From NCBI GenBank assembly GCA_023014485.1, contig JAJOZX010000937.1, positions 261,501 to 325,500 on the forward strand: 64,000 nt of DNA, written 5' to 3'. The number at the start of each line of letters is the position of its first letter. Position 1 is the first letter of the stretch. The DNA is from Bathynomus jamesi. Taxonomy: Eukaryota; Arthropoda; Malacostraca; Isopoda; Cirolanidae. Below the pieces are notes generated by a model. It did no database searches. It saw only the letters and a list, made by a program, of their open reading frames with translations, and had not been told where the DNA came from. Made by a program: the position numbers and the translations under genes. Shown here piece by piece: positions 42,112 through 53,392 of the stretch.

Positions 42112-44808
42112 GGTGTCCCAAACTCATAGGGGGCCAAATTTTGTTTCGGGATACAAATCCGCTCGTGTTGCGCTCTTTTGATGTTTCCCATTAGAAGTCT
42201 TCCTGTAAAATTTCAGAGAGATCGAAGGAAATTTAAAGGTCCCGAACTTTGAACACTTTATTTCTCCTCTTACTGAAAGGCAAATTAACTGAAATATTTC
42301 TCTCAAAAGTTCCATCACAAAGATGATTACACAAAATAAACATGTATTTTAATCTTAACACACAAACAACAATTTCAAAGCATCACATTTATGCATTTTA
42401 ACTAAACACGTGTTTCATGAGATCCATTTTTGTTCCCTTCCTGCTCACATTCCGTCGGTGTGAGTGGACAGTTCGAAGGAGGAACTGGAGGTCTTCTTCA
42501 TCACGGCACAGAGGTTTGCTTGTGTATTTCTCAATGAGGGCGATGCCTCGCTCTGCTGCATCATTGACCACCATCAGTTCTGCAGCTCTGCTCTTTGCCA
42601 GACGGTAGTTTTCGTCAGTAGGCCATGTTTCAGGGTCTTTGGTGAGGAACGTGGGCTCAACTTGGAGAAACTGGAAGAGTGTGGTGGATCGACTCGTCAC
42701 CCACAGACTTAAACGGCCATCCACTTGCAGTCCCTTGCCTTGGACCCGTTTGAGTCCTTTCCCAGGGCGCTTTTTCAGGTTAGCCGTCATGTTACGCTTT
42801 TCATTGTCGTCAACTCTGTCATCAAACAGTGCAAGACAGATTAAGTCCTCCGAGATATATCACAGACGACGGAGCACAGCCCGGTAAGCTGTGTTTCCAA
42901 CGTCCTTGTCAGGGTAACCTACAAGAAGATTGCACAGCCTAACGTCATTTTTGGGAGATTTGATGGCGATGGGAGCCTCGTGCCAGTGAGGCACGTATAC
43001 AAGGCTCACGAAGAGAGCCACACGGCGAACCCCTTGCAGTTCTTGGAGACGAAGTTCGGAGAACTGAGACTGCAGTAATGCTATTTTCACGCAGTAAATA
43101 GCTTTGGCCATCCATCTGGCCTGATGGTAAGCCCCTGGAGGCCGAAGCTTGTAACGTCCTACGTCGTCTCCGAGGTACAAGAGGCTCAGTCGAAGAAGTT
43201 CTTCATAAACCTCTCGAGGATGATTACCACTTCTTAGGGCATCGCGGAGATAGTCTATTACCTCAAGTCGCATTTGTGAAAGGCAAGCATTGTCATTTAT
43301 GAAGGCTTTAGCCACCTCGTCCTTGTCAAATGCATCCAACTGAGTGGTTCATTGATGGCCAGGCCTCCTTGAATCTCCTGAAAAGTGGGATTTGAGGACA
43401 TGGTGGTGTTCCTAGGCACACGACGAAGACATCCTTGAGAATCACTTCGTGAACGTGATGACGGCAAGCAAACCATAAAAGAGATCTTCCCAATGCCGCT
43501 TCCAAACGCGCACAAGCACCTTGCACTATCCCTGTGTTTGATGCCGTCGTTTCAAACACCATGCCTATGATCTTCTCCTCAATTCCGACTAGGGTGAGCG
43601 CTTGATGGACTGCGCTTGCCATTTGCTGTCCTGTGCCGTCTATTATTTTCGGTGCTCCTAATAGCTCTTCCACACCATCTCCAGTCACCACAACAGCAAT
43701 CCGATCGACTGACTTACCCTCCTGTTCGATGTCAGTGAGTATCTTTGTGTCCCAGTGGATCTGCAGTCGAGGTGGAAGCTGCTCGAGGTGGCCAATAACA
43801 TTGGTCCCTATCATTGTACGGGCCTTTTGTCGGAAGCGGTGAACCGTGCTCTTTGATGGAACACTGTCAGGACCGAGAGCTAGGGATTTTGCAGTCGCAG
43901 CAAACGCTGATGTTGCCTGTCGAACAGAAAGGCCCTCGCGATCCCAAGTTGCTGCCAGGTCAAGATCACTCAGACTTTCTTTTAGTCTGTCATGTTTGGG
44001 AGCTTTTGAAGGTTTAAGTCCACAAGTGACGGCTTCGTTTCCACTGTCAGCTGACGATGCGCTAGAACTGCTGTCGGTAGCCTCTTCTGTGACTCGTACA
44101 GCTAGAGCCTCCTCCGTTTGACGCCGGTGTGCCCGCTCAAGAGCTCTTTCCCTTTCCTGTCTTTTCATTGTGGCTGCATTATATTTTCTATCTTCACCTC
44201 CCATGTAACTCGTATGTCGATCTGCCCTTTGGGAAATGAGGAATTCTTTGTCTTCAAGAGGGATATCTCTCCGATCCAGAACGTCTGAGCGGGCGACATC
44301 AAAAATATCCTCCATATCAGCCAAGAATACATCCCGCTGCATATTGTAAGTCATTCCAGTCTTGTTCTTGTTTTTATGCAAATTTCGATACCTCTGAACC
44401 AAAGCTTTCAGTTTAGTCGAGGCATGAACTGAGGTTGTTGCCAGATTCGAGTTGGCTCTAGCCCAGATTTCTAATACAGCCGATATTACAGCCTTGACAC
44501 TGTTGGAATCTGTCTTCTTTTGGTCGCGGTGATGGTAGAAGAAAAGGAGAAACACGTCCATATTACTTGGTAATTGAGATTTAGCCAGCCCTGCTATCGG
44601 AGACCTCTCAAGAAGCCACAACTTGATGTTTGATCTTGTCAACGCCATAATGGTCAATTCTGAAAACCAAAAAAAAGTCATCAAACGTCGGGACCTCTAA
44701 ATATCATCTGATCGGGTTGAAAATCACACAGCCAATGCTTTAGCCCAAACCACATCCGGGCATGACACGAGTGGTCAGGTCGTGTTAAGAAAAAAAATTG
44801 GGACACCC
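42111..44808 (-). mobile_element. DNA transposon with GGGTGTCCCAA ends and a CxxH-type transposase
   Basis: GGGTGTCCCAA and TTGGGACACCC close a 2.7-kb insert within a TA microsatellite. The adjoining bases (TTA / TAA) extend the inversion to 14 bp. TA on both sides may be the target duplication, but the microsatellite makes this undecidable. The single gene runs on -. Despite similar end bases to mariner-like elements, the protein is unrelated to them. Confidence 0.8.
42407..44648 (-). pseudogene. CxxH-type DDE transposase, two or three frame breaks
   Basis: The start MALTRSNIKLWLLERSP at 44648 follows TTTTTTTTGGTTTTCAG, a likely splice acceptor. Segments are an N-terminal helical region, a Ser/acidic linker (DSSSSASSADSGNE), the first acidic candidate in RIAVVVTGDGVEELLG, a TTASNTG block, then LLWFACRHHVHEV (CxxH). 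The C-terminal part has LFDDRVDDNEK and VVNDAAERGIALI, a possible third acidic residue. Frame changes near 43330 and 42860-42790 separate 452-, 159- and 130-residue pieces. I recall the type as widespread in invertebrate and cnidarian genomes but cannot name its superfamily with confidence. Confidence 0.7.
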
Positions 44809-44831
44809 TAATATATATATATATATATATA

Positions 44832-46164
44832 CATGTTCCTCTGTGTGTATTTTGGGTGAAAAACAATAGGTTTTTATTTATCGCCTACTCTCATTAGAAA
44901 TATTAAAAACTATTAAGAATTGCATGCGGGATCGAGACCCGTTGTCGGCAGACGATGTCTTAGCGCTCGAAAACTGTCAGGATATCTGCTTATGGTTACA
45001 GTTTGCTGTTAGTCTAACCTAGCTTTATTCTGAATTTTCTACAACGTAAAAAAGCCTAACAGCTTTATTTTAATAATAAAAAGCCGTAATAATGTGAAGT
45101 GAACTGCAATCTGTCCAGAGGGCAGGTCTCTATTCATATATATATATATATATATATATATGCTCTTCTGTGTGTATTTTGGACGAAGTACGGTCTACAA
45201 CACCCAATGGGTAAGTTGTGAGTTTTCCTTTAGGCAGACTCCTGGCTCACATTGCTACGGGGATTAATTCAACTAGTAGACACGTGAGATGCGGAGGACT
45301 AAAACTCACCAGCTCACCCCTTACATAGATGTTACCTACCTATTGAAGCTCACAAGATTACGGCGCTTTCGCGCCCAATCTACGACTTTTATTCTTCGAC
45401 TTATTGCCGAACGTACGCCTTAGGGGCCGCTGTAGGCACCGGGGAGGAGGTGACTCCTGCGTGCCTAAGCGTTAGTTACGAGATTGATGGAAAATTTTTG
45501 GCCAAATCATTAGGCCTATCAGCGCTACTTATAAGTCAACGCATAGGTGTTTGAGGAGCATGGGGCCGGGTTGGGTACACCTCGGTCCTCCCATTTCATA
45601 GGTGCGTCTTAACACGGCCAAACTGAGATAGAAACCCGGGAAACTAAAATTTAAATAAACTGCCACACGCGGCTACTTTACGCGGCTACGTGCTAAGTCT
45701 ACAAAAATCTCGGTGTGTCCCGTTCCACGTTTGGACTTATTACCGAACCTACGACTCGGGGGACACTATAACGGCAGAAGCTAAGGACTCTCCTGCGTGC
45801 CTATCCATAAGCTAAGGACTCTCCTGCGTGCCTATCCATAAGCTATAAGATAGATGGAAATTTCTTCCTCCCAATCATTAGCCCGAAACTGGAATCATAG
45901 GCGAATCCCCGAGGTGAAATGGTCGGTCACGTGTCAAAACTCCACCTCCATCATCGGTGGGGGATGGGGGAACCTCTTAGCCCCGCACCCCCCAGAAATT
46001 CCTTTAAATTCTATGCAGAGGCGAACTAACCGGTTGCTTTCTGAGAGGCACATAGGTCCGATGCCTATAGACCACTCGAAAAATTAGTTTTAGTCTCACG
46101 ACAATAGGTTTTTATTTATTGTCCTACTCTCATTAGAAACATTAAAAACTTTTAAGAATTATCT
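44832..46164. repeat. Intronic repeats: duplicated units and a tRNA-like scrap
   Basis: AATAGGTTTTTATTTAT with CCTACTCTCATTAGAAA occurs at 44868 and 46105. TCTCTATTCAT plus a TA tract plus CTGTGTGTATTTTGG occurs at about 45130 and around the transposon at 42055/44837. A 31-bp unit (CTAAGGACTCTCCTGCGTGC ...) is tandem at 45781-45811 and 45812-45842, and 45405-45500 is repeated in diverged form at 45735-45880. Near 44926-44980 on -, GGGTCTCGATCCC resembles a tRNA B box (SINE scrap). No gene. Confidence 0.55.
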
Positions 46165-46301
46165 ACTTATAAATACGTGTTATTGCCACTTCTGATGAAA
46201 GGGGAATAAATGCTATGGATGCTTCTCCGAACAGCCTACCCAGCGATCCAGAAGTCGCGGTACTGAATCACCGTCGGTCAAGAGGTTGCAGACGAGCTAA
46301 T
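46165..46301 (+). pseudogene. Exon-array gene, right arm, exon with lost acceptor
   Basis: The peptide RVIATSDERGIN ... SLPSDPEVAVLNHRRS is homologous to the other array exons, and the GTAAGT donor (46302-46307) is intact. The first bases and AG acceptor seen in other copies are missing (CTTATAAATACGTG in their place), so splicing into it would fail. The final acidic EEI is replaced by RRAN. The reading frame is otherwise open. Confidence 0.6.
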
Positions 46302-46323
46302 GTAAGTGTTTTTAGGTTATATA

Positions 46324-47695
46324 AGGGGTTCCAAAAAACCTTAGAGCCCCATTTGCAGCTTACATGTTTACTTATATCGAAATAGTTTTTAGTGATTATA
46401 AAAATATATAAAATTCTTTATTTATTGCAGGTATTAAAATTACTCTAGCTGATAAAGTGATAATATAATGGTTTCTCAATTAATTGGTGATTCGGAGAGG
46501 CAACGTGTGATAGATCGCATACGAGCAATAACATTTCGGGAAGCTCGTGATGCTGGAGCCACCTTTTTAACACGTTCATGGGTTGCCAAAAAGTTGCGAA
46601 GAAGTGAGAACTTCGTCAAAAGAAATTGGAATAAAACTTTGGATGAATGGGAAATGGATACAACCAAATCTGGGGGCCCAAATTTGCCACTCTCTTAGGA
46701 AACAAAGGACATCATTGAAAGCGGTACGCGTAAGCGGAAAAACAGCTGTGCTAAACTTTCTAGAAAGATCGAAGTGTTGAGAGGAAAGATCGTTAGTGGT
46801 GACATCATTCGACTGTACCGTCATAGGCAAGGTTTAAAGCCTTGGCATGAACTTCCAAAGCCAAGAAAAACTCAACTCAACTTAACATCGATGACAGAAT
46901 GTGATTTGCCCATTATCTTGAAGATTGGGATGTGGATGATTTCATGCATTTAGCTGTCTCCGATGAATTTTTTGTTTACGTAACACGCCGGCCTAACTAC
47001 CAAAATCATCGAGTGTGGGCCACAACACCAGATGAAATCGATGACAATGAACATTATCGCGAATTATTAAAAAGTCCAGACTGTGTTGGTGTGTTTGTTT
47101 TGTTCACTGTAAAGAAGCTCATGTGGGTGCTGAAGCCAAATGGTCAGAGTTGGGATGGACAGTATTTTCGTGATATTATTCTATCCCAGCATGTCATTCC
47201 TTTTCTAAGAAACCCAAACAATGTTATGGATGTCGATCAGGTCACACTTCTGCACGATAAGGCCCCCTGCTTTAAGGCATTAGCCACTCAACAGTTGTTG
47301 CGGAACCATGAGATCGATTTCTTTGGAAATGAAGAATGGCCAGGAAATTCTCCTGACCTGAACGTCTGTGAACACATTGGATCAGTTATAAAGGACAAGG
47401 TTGAACGTCTCTTCTTTCAAGAACCTGCAGCAAATCGATTTTCGAAGGATACAATGACGCAACACATTGAAACTGTTTTAGCAAATTTGCTAACGATCAA
47501 GATCTATTCACATCACTTTTGGCAAGCTACCCAAAGCGAATTCAGGCTGTCTTGAAGCCAATGGCGGGAACACCAAGTTTTAGTTGTTTCTCATTAAATG
47601 CAGGATTAATTTCTCTTTTGTAAGGTATGTTTAGTTTTACTGTACCTCTAATGGTTTAGGCCATTGGCGGGGGGCTAAGGTTTATTGGAGCCCCG
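46324..47695 (+). mobile_element. DD37E transposon, second family member, decayed
   Basis: The ends AGGGGTTCCAAAAAACCTTAG and CTAAGGTTTATTGGAGCCCCG are inverted with a few mismatches. TA lies just outside (46322-46323, 47696-47697). The TIR differs from the element at 29904, so this is a separate lineage of the same transposase group. Confidence 0.82.
46468..47580 (+). pseudogene. DD37E transposase, broken
   Basis: The start MVSQLIGDSERQRVIDRIRA is preceded by TTTATTGCAG (possible splice acceptor). N-terminal FLTRSWVAKKLRRSENFVKR matches the intact enzyme at 30064. A stop at 46696-46698, frame damage to about 46930 and another frameshift near 47500 disrupt it. The catalytic region is open: first Asp in HLAVSDEFFV, second in LLHDKAPC, Glu in SPDLNVCEH (37-residue spacing). 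Inactive. Confidence 0.85.
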
Positions 47696-47738
47696 TAGTA
47701 TGTTTTTGGAATCGTGAACAATAAGATTGGGTAGGCTA

Positions 47739-47784
<46 letters not shown>

Positions 47785-47832
47785 TGGACGATTTAACCGC
47801 ATCCAATTTCATGACATTTATTTAAATTACAG

Positions 47833-47985
47833 GGCAGAAACGGGGCTAGAACATATTATAGCAACTTTTGACGAAAGGGTGATAAATGAAGTGGTAGCCA
47901 CCCCGCTTAGCCTACCCAGCGATCCAGAAGTCTTGGTACTGGCGCACATCCGGTCAAGCAAATGCGAGGTCATCGAGGAGATTAT
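47833..47985 (+). CDS. Exon-array gene, right arm, exon next to Polinton C (open, 153 bp)
   Basis: AAATTACAG before and GTAAGT after. 153 bp, phase 2-2, fully open: AETGLEHIIATFDERVINEV, then PLSLPSDPEVLVLAHIRSS and VIEEI. It is the mirror of exon a at 27164, which has lost one base; AHIRSSKCE here corresponds to THIRSSECV there. Clean borders and an open frame despite surrounding decay suggest selection or recent duplication. Beyond it the sequence runs into the protease end of Polinton C, so the next exon is unknown. Confidence 0.7.
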
Positions 47986-48116
47986 GTAAGTATTTTTTGA
48001 GGATAAGAACAAAACGTGATATATTTCTATTTATTAAACAGTAGAAAACATGTACAAAAACGGCAACAGCATCCGCTACATAATTCTTAATGGATACAAA
48101 TGTGTGTATATAGGTT

Positions 48117-48615
48117 TACACAATATTCTTTTACACATTACAGGAGGTACTAACATATGGGGACCTTTTTTTTATATGTCTGCATACATATTTATCATTC
48201 ATATGTGTCGCATAAATTGAATAATTTAAAAAATTCATAAATCCCTTCCCACGTGACATACGCATGAGAAACAAAATACAATACATTCCACATGTTTCAG
48301 TATAATGTCCTTGGAAACGATATGGATTCCAAATAATCTCTGGCACATCTAGTTGCGCTATGAACTTCACAAATGCTGAGACATTCCACGATGGAAATCC
48401 GAGTGAATCGAAATAGTACATTCTTTCCTTAGTTTTAAAATAGATTGCAAACCAATGAATCCCCTCACCACTCCACAATGTCGGTGTTAACGATAACTCC
48501 GTACCAGTTTCTCGAACTAGCCAGCTTCAATATTTTATTCTTCGCAAACACACCAATAAATTGTGAGCGCGCGAAACAGTCACTTTTTATCAAAATCTGG
48601 TGTATTCGCGTCCAT
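48117..48615 (-). pseudogene. Adenovirus-type cysteine protease of Polinton C, broken
   Basis: Homologue of the intact protease in B. The start MDANTP at 48615 is followed by several nonsense codons and frame changes in the first 45 codons. The catalytic part remains readable (His in GIHWFAIYF, YYFDSLG, Cys in TETCGMYC; 48478-48131). The last codons are shifted again. Inactive. Confidence 0.85.
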
Positions 48616-48616
48616 T

Positions 48617-49914
48617 TTAAAAATCTGTGGTGACGTTTCTAAATCTATCTACTTCTATTAGGGTTTGCGACTCGAGGTATACTAGTACACTAATAGGAGC
48701 GTCTATAGGTTTGGCAAACTCCACTCTCACTGAGATGGTACCGCTCTGTTGGGGGTTTAAATGCGTATTTACGCCAGCAGTTAAGTCAGGCGTAATGTCA
48801 AATGAGTAGATGTTAAATTCTTCAACAAATTCTTTCTGTTATGCCGAAACGAAGTTCATCACAAGCACCTGTATTATGAGCCAAAGTACTATAAGCTCTC
48901 GCGCAGAGCGGGAACACTGCATCTGTTGATTAATCCATATCCATTACCCCACCCAGGGCGATGCCATTTACGTATAGAGTAATATTTCTAAGGCCGAAAT
49001 TCTCGAATTTTAAGGCACTCTTTTTATAATTTCCATTCGTCGAGGCGTGGTCTTGCATTCCAATTAAAATCATTTTAGGTAGGACTCCACGAACAATGTT
49101 TTCTAGCTGTTTCGATGCCAGCCGTGCGGGAATCGTGTACAGTTTTATCTGTACCATGTTAATTGGATATTTCACTGTGGCATGTATCAAATCTTTCTCA
49201 ATTTCTATTTGCTTCGGGGAGCTTAATTTCAATCGGTGTATACGTAAATACATTTCCATGATGAGTATCACAACAGGTTTTGCGCCTTCTTCTTGGTCTG
49301 TCCCCAAATTTATGCAGATCTCAGGGTTCGTGCGGGTAAGCTTCAATTTCATATCTACCCCGTTCATAAGTAACTTCTCCTGGAAAGTAAAGTCTGTATG
49401 CAGACGTCCAAAACATTCATATAGCTTCTTTTTAGAATTTTTAAATTTATCCTTTATTCCATTTTCATCTTTAGTGTGGTAATACCCCTCGGCGGATAAA
49501 AAGGTGTCCTTCGCTTCTTTTGAAAAGTTGGGCATTTTTCAGATAGACTCGTAGGTGGTAGTACCCCGTGCCTGCAGAGATGTTAGTCTGATTTAAATAT
49601 ACATCACACTGACTGAATATGGAGTGTAGAAAGTTGGTTTCAGGGTAGGCCGCGTAACTATCATCGCAATCCGTTCCGTCAGAATGAGCTATGCGTAGTT
49701 TAGCATACATGTGCATGCAACTCGGGTCAAAAAAGTAAGGGCCTGAGCTGGGTATCACGAATTCTATAGGGGCACTGGGTGAACTAATTGTGTTTAACGG
49801 GTTAATTGTAATAAAGTCACTATGTTCAATAGAGACCTGAGTAGGTGGTATATCAAAGAGGGACAATTCCGATTTACAGCACTGTGAACTACACGGATGG
49901 ATGAAACGTGGCAT
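48617..49914 (-). pseudogene. Polinton C major capsid protein, broken
   Basis: Starts MPRFIHPCSSQCCKSELS at 49914 with PPTQVSIE. The first 130 or so codons, which are scrambled in B, are open here (49914-49540, including YAAYPETNFLHSIFSQCDVYLNQ). A frameshift lies near 49535, a nonsense TAA near 48930 (Tyr codon in B), and further damage near 48840. B and C thus preserve different parts. Double jelly-roll shell protein by family. Confidence 0.82.
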
Positions 49915-50000
49915 GACGAGTCAGAAATAGTGCCACCTTCCCTCGACGAGTATTAGTCAATCTACGATTCGCGAGAGTAGCGTCCTCAGCTTATATCAGT

Positions 50001-50428
50001 TAAAAAAAAATGATCAGCCATAGGTTTCATACGCTTTGAGCACTTCTTTTTTGGTTTCATTTTGCGTTTAACGCCACGTGATGGTAACACCTTCCTAGCA
50101 GATCTCTACTTCTTTCCACCACGTGTTGGTAACCCCTTCTTCCTAGCACCTCTCTTCTTTCCGCCACCACGCATTTTTCTCTTCGCATCTTTGATGATTT
50201 CATCCCGTGTATGTTTTAAATGTTTTTTTAGAGCTTCTTTAGGCTTAGTGCCAGCCAATATGTCCTCTGCCGCGTTAAAACGTGTTTGCAACGCCTTCCT
50301 CCCTAAGTACCTTGCTCCCCTCTTCAACAGTGGGACAGCGGTGCGTAGTATGGAGAAAAAATGGACCCAAGTCCACTACCACGCTCGTATCCTACCCCTC
50401 GGTATACTGTGAAAGGCTTTCTGTCCAT
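50001..50428 (-). pseudogene. Basic virion core-like protein of Polinton C
   Basis: Homologue of 24720-25151, starting MDRKPF-like at 50428. A frameshift near 50330 separates the start from the open part (KRGARYLGRKALQTRFNAAE, DEIIKDAKRKMRG; 50327-50106). The 45-bp duplication of B is absent, and the basic C-terminus ends in ADHFF before the stop. Role inferred as in B. Confidence 0.6.
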
Positions 50429-50431
50429 TAT

Positions 50432-51299
50432 AACTCAGTGCGTCGAAAGTGCAGCTTCACTGCTAAGCTCCCGTCACCGAATGGGAATTTTTTACCCTCA
50501 ATCGTTCTTATATATATCGAGATATTGGTTATTAGGTTAGTTGCGACATTCACATAATGGGGTATGTCATATGTAATACTCAAATTCCTTCATCTATGGT
50601 TGGGGATGTGTGCTATGCGTAGCAGACGTGCCTGGGTATCCCCAACAAACTGGCGTTCCGCTATATTGCTGTAAATATAGCACATGTCTGGAGGCTGAGA
50701 GCTTATATCCAATTTTTCCAACATCAATTGATAGATTAAGGTGAACAAGTCATCCGGTGCCTCGTGAAAGGTCTCTTTGGAAGGCTGATCGATATCGCCC
50801 CTCGGTTATAATTTTGAACACTCTTCCGTCTTTAAGATTTCTGTTAACCTTTGATTTTAGCATTAGAGTATGTGCAGGGCTTCCTTTGTTTACGATTTCG
50901 TATAATAAATCATTCGTAAGACTTGAGTTTTTTAAACTCATGTTTAAGTCTCTCACAACATCCTCAGCCGAACCATAACGACCAGGTCCTAGTGTTACTT
51001 CTGTACTGAAAAACCGTGCAACCTTAGTCCGTGCGATACTATAGTTTCACCCTGAGTTAACCGGCTCTTGCACAGTGCACACTCATTACAGTCTCTAGGA
51101 ACCGTAAAAACGGTATCTTTATAATCAATATTTAAAAAGAGGGTGTCCAGTGAATTTCACATATCCCCACCTCATACGAATCACGGCCCAACTCAATGGG
51201 TCCATGAAGCTCTGATACAAAGTTGGCTAGTGTGTTGTTAGGGTGTACAGACAGGGACGAGGAGGACGGGAGTGTGACGTAGAAATGGTTAGGAGTCAT
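50432..51299 (-). pseudogene. Polinton C minor capsid (penton-like) protein, broken
   Basis: Starts MTPNHFYVTLPSSSS at 51299. Several frame changes occur (near 51150, 51040, 50750 and 50600). The codon that is TAA in B is TAT here, so that stop is private to B. Near 50440-50475 an insertion of about 33 bp after the final FGD codons removes the stop position used in B and would extend the frame to a TAA just before the next gene. Confidence 0.72.
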
Positions 51300-51329
51300 G
51301 CTGCTTACTAATTAAGCTTCATTACTGCA

Positions 51330-52369
51330 TCAGCTTCTATATGGGTATTGAAGCTTTCTGGGTAACCTAGCCACTTCACCAGGTACTGTACATCTTTCTC
51401 TTCCCTGTACCTTTGCTTCCATTTTCTCAATTTTAAACACATTTTTTCCTAAACTAAATACCACTTTCTGCAATTCCTCCCGGTAAAAGCCTCCCGAGAT
51501 CTTTTCTCCATTCAAATCTTCAACGTAATATATCATTGTCTCACCTTTAGGCTTCATAGCCCTAACTTTAAAAATCTCGCGTGTCCATCCTTGCTCAAAC
51601 CCTTCGCGAATTTATTTCCCGAACGTGACAGCCTTACATAGTCATTGATTTTGAAACGCGCAGTGTGTGGTGGTGGTATTCCATCTCTTCTCGGGCGCTT
51701 GCCTCTTTCTAAAACATCGTTAGGCGTTTTACCGATGGTACGATGGTGTGATTCATTGTAGGATGAAGCCAATGAACCGAGAACGTTTATATATCTGGAT
51801 GTGTTTTTATGTGCAAAATAGCGGTGCATGCGTTCCTTTATGGTACGTTGAACTCTTTTAGCTAAAGAAGCCTTATGTATAGAATTGGAAGTGTAATACC
51901 TGATATTAAACTCTGACAGCATGTTCTGAATAGCGCGACCTATAAATTCTTTTCCCATATCCGTACAAAAATACACAGGAATCCTGTTTTCTTTCAACAT
52001 CAGCGTTTTGGCCTTTTTAGCAACTGTTTCAGGCGATTTGTTTTTCAGGGGAATTAGCCACAGGTATCTAGAGAATACGTCTATTATGAATAGGATGTAA
52101 CGGTAGCCATCGTCATCGTTATACATTGAATATCTTTGCATGTCTGTTAAATCTGCCTGCCAAATAGAGTCAATCGAGGCGGCTGTTATCTTGGCTGTTT
52201 TAAACCTTTTTCTCACCGGTTTATGAAGTGTATAAGCATCCTGGCCGCGTAAAAATCTCTCAACATCTTTTTTCCTTACACCATAAGCACCTCTGTACAA
52301 TCTATTAAACCCACCATAGGATGCTGGGTTAGAAATGTCGTAATACTGCTTACTTAATATGTTAGCCAT
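51330..52369 (-). pseudogene. Polinton C integrase, frameshift and catalytic Glu replaced
   Basis: Starts MANILSKQYYDISNPASYG at 52369, overlapping the previous gene by 16 bases. The rve core keeps the Asp of WQADLTDMQRYS and of CTDMGKEF. The catalytic Glu position reads LAKRVQRTIKERM where B has LAER, an E-to-K change expected to abolish strand transfer. One frameshift near 51590 separates the C-terminal DNA-binding region. The N-terminal part and the linker near 51770 missing from B are present here (LGSLASSYNESHHRTIG). Confidence 0.88.
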
Positions 52370-53075
52370 TTGTGTATTTTAGAGGCACATGGATAAGGTT
52401 GGCCGTCTACTCTCTTCTTTCTCCTCTTCAGAGACACTGCAGCTGATGGGGGCGAAGGTGTATTCAGTTGTGACACGTGCGATGCATGTTCCAACTCTTT
52501 TAACCTATTCAGATTACCTATCAATGTTTTGGGGACATTTATTTGTTGTAGTCTTGCTTTAATATGTCTCCATCCTGTTGGTGAAGGCCTATCCCACTTT
52601 CTCACCAGATCATGAACAATATCAACGATATTGGAACTTTGTACCCTTGTTCCTTCAACAATGACCTCGCCTTTATCGGACCACTGTATGATAGGGTCCT
52701 CACTCAATAGATTATAAAGACTTAGCCCTTTATTCCTCAATGTATGGGGAGGCTGTTTTTTAGCACATGTTCGATGTGCTGTGTTCCGCTGCTCTTTGGT
52801 TGCTCAGGTCCTGTGTCGCTATGCTCAGCGCTACTCGAGGTGTGCCTCATGGGGAGCTCTGTAGGATGCTTATAATTTTCGTACTCATGAAGAAATTTCT
52901 GCAAAGCCTCTTGAGACAAGATCCTTTTCTCATCAGGTGCTTTTTCACTGTTTAATAGCGTTAGCAACTCACTTTCCATTCTTTTAAGCCTACTTTTACG
53001 GGGTTCTAGAACCGCATCTGCGCTCCTTTGTAATGAAGCATACACCTCGTGCGGGATCACAACCACCTTCTTCAT
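52354..53075 (-). pseudogene. Conserved Polinton protein before the integrase, copy C, one frameshift
   Basis: Starts MKKVVVIPHEVYASLQRS at 53075. The first 112 codons and the last 128 are each open; they are offset near 52740. Features as in B: charged helical N-terminus, LLSEDPIIQWSD, WDRPSPTGWRHIKARLQQ and a basic tail. It retains the about 25 bases missing in B (PMRHTSSS). Function unknown. Confidence 0.68.
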
Positions 53076-53392
53076 TATATTAATCTAGTCAGTAAAGGTC
53101 CCAAAATTGAAAATAAGATGGGCAGGAACGAACCGCCTCTTTGTATACGCTTTTTCTTACCCACAGTCTGACTTTTATGGGCGAGCGTCCGTAATAAGTT
53201 CTTGTAACGACGTAAGCGAGTCTTCTGAGAGAATTTCATTGGAACATTACATTTTATAACATTAAGACAGATTTCACAGACGCATTTTAAAAAGTCAGAG
53301 TCGATATTTTTAACAAATATCTACTGCAATACTGGAGGCAGGCGTTGATAGATTTTTATTAATTCGCGGTATTTCTTTAGCCTATTCGTCAT
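53076..53392 (-). pseudogene. Small basic Polinton protein, copy C, with a nonsense codon
   Basis: Homologue of 21851-22174. The start overlaps the ATPase stop and the end overlaps the next ATG (TAATG), as in B. A TAG in the LQ-(stop)-IF region near 53325 interrupts it. The hydrophobic C-terminus GGSFLPILFSILGPLLTRLI is retained. Confidence 0.65.

Noticed and set aside
45854..46087. Small protein gene (77 codons)
   Set aside because: It overlaps diverged tandem duplications, has no homologue elsewhere in the window and no promoter or splice context.
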